Shown: positions 1-4,974 of the stretch, piece by piece
How positions within the stretch are numbered: position 1 is the stretch's first letter
Layout: every line of letters begins with the position of its first letter
Origin: Prolixibacteraceae bacterium
GTDB lineage: Bacteria; Bacteroidota; Bacteroidia; Bacteroidales; Prolixibacteraceae
Assembly (NCBI GenBank): GCA_018399395.1
Contig: JAGYOI010000052.1
Location: forward strand, 1 to 7,742
Length of the DNA: 7,742 nucleotides
Reading direction: 5' to 3'
Made by a program: the position numbers and the translations under genes
The notes under the pieces: generated by a model
Told to the model about the DNA's origin: nothing
Seen by the model: the letters and a program-made list of their open reading frames with translations, nothing else
The model's database searches: none

Positions 1-225
1 TGTTTTTGACTGATAAAAGAATTCCAGGGCGGGAAGCGTGTCTGTGAGCATAATAACTGTTAGTGAGTCGATTATTGTGTCCGATAAGCTTCCACGTTCA
101 ATAACATGGAAAGTGAGGTTTGCCTGCACGCCGCCTTCATCTTCACAAGGCAACTCGTCGCACGAAAAAAAAGCGACTAACAAAGCCGGCCAAATAAGAA
201 TGCTGAATATTTTTTTTACGATCAT
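1..225 (-). CDS. Small lipoprotein, N-terminal part only
   Basis: The minus strand from the ATG at 225 stays open to the window edge (75 codons; the 3' part of the gene lies outside). The product starts MIVKKIFSILIW, a short basic N-terminus and a hydrophobic stretch (about residues 5-20), then FFSC with Cys22. This reads as a type II signal peptide with the loose lipobox usual in Bacteroidota, so an envelope-anchored lipoprotein is likely. The mature part begins with acidic residues and two more cysteines (DELPCEDEGG, Cys22 and Cys27 nearby), then alternating hydrophobic segments (NLTFHVIERG, TIIDSLTVIML) that look like beta strands. It resembles the small uncharacterised Bacteroidota lipoproteins grouped as DUF6452, but that is a weak, from-memory resemblance. 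No upstream in-frame ATG was seen. The gene is divergent from the MBL hydrolase. Function unknown. Confidence 0.82.
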   Translation of the reverse strand, partial: MIVKKIFSILIWPALLVAFFSCDELPCEDEGGVQANLTFHVIERGSLSDTIIDSLTVIMLTDTLPALEFFYQSKT

Positions 226-258
226 TTTTTGTGCTTTTGCGGTAGTATGATAACGGCA

Positions 259-266
259 CAAACATA
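259..266 (-). promoter_or_regulatory. Candidate -7 element for the lipoprotein gene
   Basis: Read on the minus strand this is TATGTTTG, a full match to the Bacteroidota -7 consensus TAnnTTTG. It would place the transcription start near 252, about 25-30 nt before the ATG at 225. I could not find a TTTG or TTG -33 element at the usual spacing, so it is only half a promoter. Confidence 0.35.
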
Positions 267-306
267 CAAATTAGTTTGCAACCTGTAAGCGGTGTTGAAA
301 AGTTGA

Positions 307-339
307 TTTGTGAGAAATGGTATTTTCTGTGTACTTTTG
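307..339 (+). promoter_or_regulatory. Candidate Bacteroidota promoter for the MBL hydrolase
   Basis: TTTG at 307-310 and TACTTTTG at 332-339 match the -33 (TTTG) and -7 (TAnnTTTG) elements, separated by 21 bases, which is within the accepted spacing. Transcription would begin around 346, leaving only about 9 nt before the ATG at 355, so the message would be nearly leaderless. This placement also argues against the upstream GTG at 310 as the start codon, because the promoter would lie inside the coding region. Confidence 0.45.
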
Positions 340-354
340 GTGAAAATTTTCACA

Positions 355-1113
355 ATGATTGAAGTTTGTGCCATAGCATCCGGTAGTAATGGCAACTGTT
401 ACTATGTAGGAGATGAAGAAGAAGCAGTTTTGATTGATGCCGGTATTAGTTGTAAACAAATATTGTTGCGCATGGAGAAGCTTGGCCTTGATGCAACTAA
501 GGTCAAAGCAGTTTTTTTAACCCACGAACATGCCGACCATATACGGGGTGTGCGTGTGTTGAGTAAAAAGCTCGGGATTCCGGCATTTTATACCTATGGT
601 ACGTGGAATAAAGCGCACAAAAGTTCGAAGGCTCCCCATCATCGTTATATTCATATTGGTGAACCCTTACAGTGGGGGCGCTTCACTGTCCATGCTTTTA
701 CCAAGAACCACGATGCCAGTGAACCTTGCAGTTACCGGGTAGAAATTAATGGTCACAACGTTGGTGTTATGACCGATATAGGTTCGGTGTGCCATAACGT
801 TATTGAGCATTTTCAGCTTTGCAATGTGGTTTTTCTTGAGTCGAACTACGATGATGATATGTTGGTGGAAGGTGGCTATCCGTGGTATCTTAAACAACGT
901 ATCTTATCGGATGTGGGGCATATGTCGAATGCCCAGGCATTAGAGTTGATAACGAAATATGGTAATGGAATTTTAGATACCGTTTTTCTTTCACATTTGT
1001 CTGGTGAAAATAATACACCGGAACTAGCTTATGACGCTTTTAAATCGCTGCATGAGACTTATAATTTTGTGAAAACCTCGCGAAGCGAAGCAACCAAAGT
1101 GTTTAAGTTTTAA
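355..1113 (+). CDS. MBL-fold metallohydrolase, YycJ/WalJ type
   Basis: A 252-residue cytoplasmic metallo-beta-lactamase-fold protein of full family length. It opens with the family's N-terminal signature (CAIASGSNGNCYYVG, about residues 5-19) and a strand ending in LIDAG. The metal-binding motif THEHADHIRG gives His57, His59, Asp61 and His62. Further likely ligands are His119 (KNHDA), Asp141 (TDIG) and His214 (LSHLS). The segment ESNYDDDML and the block PWYLKQRILSDVGHMSN are typical of the YycJ/WalJ branch. In Firmicutes yycJ sits in the walRK operon, and its loss has been linked to cell-wall or mutation-rate phenotypes; a nuclease-like role is often proposed, but the substrate here is not shown. 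I chose the ATG at 355 over the GTG at 310 because the family normally starts right before this motif and a promoter match lies between the two. It converges on leuS and has no operon partner in view. Confidence 0.93.
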   Translation: MIEVCAIASGSNGNCYYVGDEEEAVLIDAGISCKQILLRMEKLGLDATKVKAVFLTHEHADHIRGVRVLSKKLGIPAFYTYGTWNKAHKSSKAPHHRYIHIGEPLQWGRFTVHAFTKNHDASEPCSYRVEINGHNVGVMTDIGSVCHNVIEHFQLCNVVFLESNYDDDMLVEGGYPWYLKQRILSDVGHMSNAQALELITKYGNGILDTVFLSHLSGENNTPELAYDAFKSLHETYNFVKTSRSEATKVFKF

Positions 1114-1126
1114 GGTATTCTCTTAA

Positions 1127-1191
1127 AACCATATAAGAATTATAAGTCCATTTAAGAATTCCTTATATGCTCTTATATGCCTTATATGGTT
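1127..1191. repeat. Long imperfect palindrome of six 9-bp units
   Basis: The gap between the convergent 3' ends of the MBL hydrolase and leuS holds three units on the left (CCATATAAG 1129-1137, AATTATAAG 1138-1146, CCATTTAAG 1148-1156), a 5-base centre AATTC (1157-1161), and three inverted units on the right (CTTATATGC 1162-1170, CTTATATGC 1172-1180, CTTATATGG 1181-1189). The two 28-base arms match at 22 positions. The outermost 11 bp (1127-1137 with 1181-1191) pair perfectly. The position suits a bidirectional transcription terminator, but the stem is almost all A-T and there is no clean T-tract, so termination is an inference from location. Confidence 0.8.
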
Positions 1192-1224
1192 CAAAACATG
1201 AAACTTCTTAAACAAGTAATGCCT

Positions 1225-3891
1225 TTATTTCACCACTACATTGATAATTTTCTTCGGCACCACAATAATTTTTATAATTTGCTTGCCTTCAATCCATTTT
1301 TGAGCATTTTCATGTTCTGTTGCAGCTTTCTCAATTTCATCTTTGGGCATGTCGACAGGTAACTCAAGTTTAAACCGCATTTTGCCATTAAATGAAACCG
1401 GGTATTCAAATGTGTTTTCTACAAGGTAGCTTTCGTTAACCTCAGGCCATGGTTGCTGACATGCTGCCGGCTCGTTGCCGTAAATTGCCCACAGCTCTTC
1501 GGCAAGGTGTGGTGCGTAAGGAGCTAACACCCTGGCAAATGTTTCGGCTGTTTCGCGTGTTACTTTCTTTACTTTGTAGCAGTGATTTGTAAAAATCATC
1601 ATTTGCGAAATGGCCGTGTTGAATTTCATGTCTTCAATATCTGCTCCAACCTTTTTTATGGTTTGGTGTAGTATTTTGAGTGTTTCTTTATCTTCTTCAC
1701 CACCATCGATGATGTTGTCTTTGTTCGCGAAGAAATAGAAAACCCTTTTTAGGAAGTTGAAAACGCCTTTTACACCGGTATCGGTCCATGGTTTTGTTGC
1801 ATCTAATGGTCCCATGAACATTTCGTATAAGCGAAGTGAATCGGCACCGTAATGAGCGACTACATCATCAGGGTTCACCACATTTTTCAGTGATTTCGAC
1901 ATTTTAGCAACAATTTGCTTTAATTCTTCCCCTGTCTCGGTATGGAAATACTTTCCGTCGCGCTCTTCAACCTTGTCTGAAGGGGTTTTTGACCCCGAAG
2001 CTGTTTCATAGGCAAAGGCCAGGATCATTCCCTGGTTATAAAGTTTTTTGTAAGGCTCATCGGTCGAAACGATGCCCAAATCGAAAAGAACTTTATGCCA
2101 GAAACGGCTATATAGCAGGTGCAATACGGCATGTTCAGCACCACCAATATATAAATCAACCGGCATCCAGTAGTTCTCTTTAACTTTGCTGAACGGTTCT
2201 TCATCATTTTTTGGGTCGATGTAACGCAGATAGTACCAGCATGAACCGGCCCACTGTGGCATGGTGTTGGTTTCGCGGCGCCCTTTACGCCCGTTTTTAT
2301 CAGTAACTTTTAACCAATCGCTTGCATTGGCAAGGGGTGATTCACCGCTTGCGCTGGGTTGGTACTTGTCGGTTTTAGGTAATTCAACAGGCAAATCTTC
2401 ATCACTAACAGTAGCAATTTCACCATCTTCCCAATGAATAACGGGGAAGGGTTCGCCCCAATAACGCTGGCGGCTAAACAGCCAGTCGCGTATTTTGTAA
2501 TTTACGGTTGCTTTACCAAGGTTGCGTTTTTCAAGCCAGTTGATAACGGTTTCTATACCTTCCTTTTTTGTTTTTCCATTAATGTCAAGTCCTAATTCCG
2601 GATTGGCAGAGTTGATGTAAGCACCATCTTCTGTCCAGCACGCTTCACCTGCAAGTATTTTCTCACGTGTATCGGCATCAACCTGTTCCTTTGGGTCGAG
2701 TATGCAGGCCACCGGTATGTCAAATGTTTTTGCAAATTCAAAGTCGCGGGTGTCGTGGGCCGGAACAGCCATAATGGCACCGGTTCCGTAGCCCATTAAC
2801 ACATAATCGGCAACCCAAATCGGGATTTGTTCGCCTGTAAGCGGGTTTATCGCATAACGACCGGTGAATACACCTGTTTTTTCTTTTGCTAATTCTGTAC
2901 GGTCCAAATCGCTTTTTAGGGCAGCCGCTTTAGTATAGGAATCAACTTCGGCCTTTTTATTGTCTGCAACAATCTGGTCAATAAGCCCGTGTTCAGGGGC
3001 AATTACCATGTAAGTAGCTCCAAACAAAGTGTCGGGGCGGGTTGTGTATACGCGCAATTTTTCATTAAGCCCTTCAACCTTAAAATCAACTTCAGCGCCA
3101 GTCGATTTCCCGATCCAGTTGCGTTGCATGTCTTTTACACCTTCGGGCCAGTCGAGTCCATCTAGCCCTTGTAATAAGCGCTCGGCGTACTGTGGTATGC
3201 GCAGCATCCATTGCTTCAGGAAACGACGCTCAACCTCTTTAGTGCCGCACTTCTCGTGTGAGCCATCGTTGAGTACCTCTTCGTTGGCACAAACTGTTTT
3301 GCAGGTGTTGCACCACCAAACCTGTGCATTGTCGTAATAAGCCAGGCGTTTTGAATTAATGTATTCCGTAACGGCTTCTTTGCCCTTTGTTTCAATGCTT
3401 TTCGGGATCGGAAGTTCGTTAATAGGCCTGCCTTTTTGTTGTTCTTCGTCAAACCATGTATGGTATAAACGGATAAAAATCCATTGTGTCCACTTAAAAT
3501 ATTTAGGATCGGTTGTGTTAATCTCACGGTCCCAGTCATAGCTTAATCCAAGCGATTGGATTTGCCGGCGGAAATTGTCGCAGTTCTTTTGGGTGGTAAT
3601 TGCCGGATGCGTTCCGGTTTGAATCGCATATTGTTCAGCTGGTAATCCAAATGCGTCCCAACCCATGGGGTGTAAAACGTTAAACCCTTTGGCACGCTTG
3701 TAACGACAAATAATATCAGTTGCAGTATAGCCTTCGGGGTGACCAACATGTAGTCCTGATCCCGACGGATAAGGAAACATATCGAGACAATAAAATTTTG
3801 CTTTGCTCTTGTCAACTTCACTGGCAAATACTTTATTTTCTAACCAATACTCTTGCCATTTTTTCTCAAATTCTGAAAAATTGTATTCCAT
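1225..3891 (-). CDS. leuS: Leucyl-tRNA synthetase
   Basis: Class Ia aminoacyl-tRNA synthetase that charges tRNA-Leu with leucine in the cytoplasm; 888 residues, slightly short but complete for a bacterial LeuRS. The nucleotide-binding HIGH-type motif is HVGH (residues 48-51, in [16 protein letters not shown]), followed by [11 protein letters not shown] zinc-type insertion has Cys194, Cys197, Cys201 and Cys215. The CP1 editing domain follows, with TTRPDTLFG (283-291) and [17 protein letters not shown] (367-383), the last Asp being the likely specificity aspartate. The catalytic core resumes at [16 protein letters not shown], and KMSKS is at 663-667. The anticodon-binding domain ([17 protein letters not shown]) and the small C-terminal domain ending in [12 protein letters not shown] close the protein. 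The ATG at 3891 is preferred over the TTG at 3918 because Bacteroidota LeuRS proteins begin MEYNF. It appears monocistronic, convergent with the MBL hydrolase and divergent from the HEPN-like gene. No T-box or leader peptide is visible upstream. Confidence 0.99.
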   Translation of the reverse strand: MEYNFSEFEKKWQEYWLENKVFASEVDKSKAKFYCLDMFPYPSGSGLHVGHPEGYTATDIICRYKRAKGFNVLHPMGWDAFGLPAEQYAIQTGTHPAITTQKNCDNFRRQIQSLGLSYDWDREINTTDPKYFKWTQWIFIRLYHTWFDEEQQKGRPINELPIPKSIETKGKEAVTEYINSKRLAYYDNAQVWWCNTCKTVCANEEVLNDGSHEKCGTKEVERRFLKQWMLRIPQYAERLLQGLDGLDWPEGVKDMQRNWIGKSTGAEVDFKVEGLNEKLRVYTTRPDTLFGATYMVIAPEHGLIDQIVADNKKAEVDSYTKAAALKSDLDRTELAKEKTGVFTGRYAINPLTGEQIPIWVADYVLMGYGTGAIMAVPAHDTRDFEFAKTFDIPVACILDPKEQVDADTREKILAGEACWTEDGAYINSANPELGLDINGKTKKEGIETVINWLEKRNLGKATVNYKIRDWLFSRQRYWGEPFPVIHWEDGEIATVSDEDLPVELPKTDKYQPSASGESPLANASDWLKVTDKNGRKGRRETNTMPQWAGSCWYYLRYIDPKNDEEPFSKVKENYWMPVDLYIGGAEHAVLHLLYSRFWHKVLFDLGIVSTDEPYKKLYNQGMILAFAYETASGSKTPSDKVEERDGKYFHTETGEELKQIVAKMSKSLKNVVNPDDVVAHYGADSLRLYEMFMGPLDATKPWTDTGVKGVFNFLKRVFYFFANKDNIIDGGEEDKETLKILHQTIKKVGADIEDMKFNTAISQMMIFTNHCYKVKKVTRETAETFARVLAPYAPHLAEELWAIYGNEPAACQQPWPEVNESYLVENTFEYPVSFNGKMRFKLELPVDMPKDEIEKAATEHENAQKWIEGKQIIKIIVVPKKIINVVVK

Positions 3892-3928
3892 TTTTTCGAA
3901 ATAATCAGGGTTTAACAAATTGAATTGG

Positions 3929-3936
3929 CAAAAATA
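3929..3936 (-). promoter_or_regulatory. Candidate -7 element for leuS
   Basis: On the minus strand this reads TATTTTTG, matching TAnnTTTG. Transcription would start near 3922, about 30 nt before the leuS ATG at 3891. No TTG/TTTG was found at the -33 spacing, so the call rests on one half-site and on its position in the 193-bp divergent gap (3892-4084). The rest of that gap is AT-rich, with a short direct repeat TAAATATT at 3962-3969 and 3972-3979. I could not find a full promoter for the gene to the right. Confidence 0.35.
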
Positions 3937-4084
3937 GGAAAAAAGAAGCGGTGCGGGTGAATAAATATTGGTAAATATTTTTTGCTTTATGTTGTAAAAC
4001 TATAAAGTGTTGGTTATATGGGCTTTTATTCACGAAATTGATTTTGTAAATTTATGGTTATTCAAATCCATAAAACCGGGTGTT

Positions 4085-4516
4085 ATGAAGGAAAAAATTG
4101 AACAACTATTTACAGAAGGTGACAGCTACCTAAAAGATGCTAAAGCTTTGTTTTTTGCTAATGAAGACAAACACAGTGATAGTTCATGTTTTTGCTGTGA
4201 AGCGGTTAAAAGATACATTGATGCTTATGAAATGTTCCTTTTTGAGCGTGTTGCACCCTCCAAAAATTATCATGTGGTGATGCACACGATTGCTCAAAAA
4301 GATCCAAAGTTTAAGCAATTCAACGAGAAGGTTTATGAAATCAAATGTTTTGCTGATGAGGCTAAAAAAGAGCCTGAGAATTTCTTTTTATACGATGACG
4401 AGATTGATGAGGTATTGAAGAACATTTTAATGATCCGCAAATATATAGCTTCTAAAGTTCGTTTGGGCAAAGAATTTATGGAGGAATTCAGCCACAATGA
4501 CTTTATGGCTATATAA
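4085..4516 (+). CDS. Small all-alpha protein, possibly HEPN-like
   Basis: A 143-residue soluble protein that I do not recognise with certainty. It reads as four or five amphipathic helices: residues 1-26, 34-55, 62-71, 77-95 and 106-124. The order and spacing resemble HEPN-domain proteins: a first helix, an alanine- and aromatic-rich second helix (EAVKRYIDAYEMFLFER), a histidine-containing turn (NYHVVMH, His63 and His67), then an acidic loop and a closing helix (DEIDEVLKNILMIRKYI). The canonical catalytic Rx4-6H of HEPN RNases is not evident; Arg55 and His63 are separated by seven residues. Cysteines cluster at Cys35, Cys37 and Cys38, with Cys88 further on. The ATG at 4085 is chosen because upstream in-frame codons from the GTG at 4007 encode an unrelated hydrophobic stretch. 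No nucleotidyltransferase or toxin-antitoxin partner is adjacent. It is followed directly by a hairpin. Confidence 0.8.
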   Translation: MKEKIEQLFTEGDSYLKDAKALFFANEDKHSDSSCFCCEAVKRYIDAYEMFLFERVAPSKNYHVVMHTIAQKDPKFKQFNEKVYEIKCFADEAKKEPENFFLYDDEIDEVLKNILMIRKYIASKVRLGKEFMEEFSHNDFMAI

Positions 4517-4520
4517 AAAA

Positions 4521-4548
4521 AGCGGGTTATCGTTTTGATAACCCGGCT
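4521..4548. terminator. Strong hairpin after the HEPN-like gene
   Basis: The stem CGGGTTATC (4523-4531) pairs perfectly with GATAACCCG (4537-4545) around a GTTTT loop. With one bulged base it extends by AGC/GCT to 4521 and 4548. It lies 4 nt past the stop codon at 4516, so it probably ends the HEPN-like transcript. Its run of A residues (4515-4521) is on the 5' side, however, so the classic hairpin-plus-T-tract form is presented only to transcripts reading the minus strand. It may work in both directions. Confidence 0.75.
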
Positions 4549-4837
4549 GTTCATAGTTTAGTTAGATCAGAAAATAGATGATGGTTTAAAGAGAAAAGGA
4601 AGATTATGATGTTTTATAACATTCTATAATCATCTTTCTTAAATGCATGGCTAATATAGGATTATTTTTTAAAACAAAGAAAAGTTATAGTTGAATTTTT
4701 ATTCTTCAACATACCGTCGCAAACGTTTTCGATGCAAAATCAAAGGCTCTATTGTATTGTGCTTTAAATGAGTGCAGTGTTTCTTTTCAGGTGCTCTTTA
4801 ATGGAGAAAATATTAAAAATTGTAAATTTTTTCTGAA

Positions 4838-4845
4838 TAAATTTG
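4838..4845 (+). promoter_or_regulatory. Candidate -7 element for the AddB-like gene
   Basis: TAAATTTG is a full match to TAnnTTTG and the only one I found on the plus strand between 4549 and 4974. The nearest TTG upstream (4820-4822) is 15 bases away, shorter than the usual spacer, so the -33 element is doubtful. If used, it gives a start near 4852 and a leader of about 120 nt. Confidence 0.35.
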
Positions 4846-4884
4846 AATTAATTGGGTATATTTTCCTGATTTTTGACCTGTATT

Positions 4885-4900
4885 GTGAATAATGATTCAC
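4885..4900. repeat. Inverted repeat GTGAAT-N4-ATTCAC
   Basis: Perfect 6-bp arms (4885-4890 and 4895-4900) around AATG. It lies about 40 bp downstream of the candidate -7 element and 75 bp before the nuclease start codon. It could be an operator for a dimeric regulator or a small RNA hairpin; nothing in the window names the regulator. Confidence 0.5.
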
Positions 4901-4921
4901 TTTTATTTCATATAAACATTT

Positions 4922-4963
4922 AAAACGGGGTTCAATACAAAAAAGCCTGTTTTTTTTTTGAAC
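4922..4963 (+). promoter_or_regulatory. Overlapping leader hairpins before the AddB-like gene
   Basis: Two alternative pairings share bases. In one, AAAACGGG (4922-4929) pairs with CCTGTTTT (4946-4953, one G-T wobble) and is followed by six more T residues, which looks like an intrinsic terminator. In the other, GTTCAA (4930-4935) pairs with TTGAAC (4958-4963), and the A-run 4939-4944 pairs with the T-run starting at 4950, which uses up the T-tract. The second ends 11 nt before the ATG at 4975. This arrangement could allow attenuation or could just mark the end of an upstream transcript. Confidence 0.4.
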
Positions 4964-4974
4964 GATTATGTAAG

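Larger units (their letters stand above)
4549..4974. other. Gene-free AT-rich interval with several hairpins
   Basis: No convincing coding region on either strand; the longest ATG ORF I translated within it on the plus strand is 23 codons (4768-4836). It contains a branched A/T-rich stem at 4596-4640 (AAGGAA/TTTCTT, GATTAT/ATAATC and ATGTT/AACAT, with small internal loops), a stem GTTGAA/TTCAAC at 4690-4710, a promoter-like element at 4838-4845, an inverted repeat at 4885-4900, and overlapping hairpins at 4922-4963. I see no tRNA or known riboswitch shape. The region most likely holds the promoter and leader of the downstream nuclease gene, and its left part could encode a small RNA. Confidence 0.6.

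Noticed and set aside
38..250. 70-codon plus-strand open frame at the left edge
   Set aside because: It is antisense to the lipoprotein gene, whose signal peptide and lipobox make the minus strand the coding one.
1177..1362. 61-codon plus-strand ORF starting inside the palindrome
   Set aside because: It lies antisense to the leuS 3' end and begins within the repeat; its hydrophobic composition mirrors the A/T-rich C-terminal leuS codons.
3216..3827. Minus-strand ORFs of about 94-107 codons (3216-3539, 3543-3827)
   Set aside because: They are out-of-frame shadows inside leuS, whose reading frame carries the full set of LeuRS motifs.
3918..3918. TTG at 3918 as the leuS start
   Set aside because: It would add nine residues (starting LNPDYFEK) not usual in the family; the ATG at 3891 gives the expected MEYNF start.
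3962..3979. Direct repeat TAAATATT x2 as a possible operator
   Set aside because: Short and purely A/T in AT-rich DNA; easily explained by composition.
4333..4554. 73-codon minus-strand open frame across the HEPN-like gene and its terminator
   Set aside because: It runs through a strong hairpin and lies opposite a better-supported gene; its low-complexity Ser/Lys/Ile-rich product has no recognisable motif.
4768..4836. 23-codon plus-strand ORF (starts MSAVFLFRC) in the gene-free interval
   Set aside because: Too short, with no ribosome binding site, no conserved feature and no leucine or other amino-acid run that would suggest a leader peptide. Its end overlaps the AT-rich promoter-like DNA.
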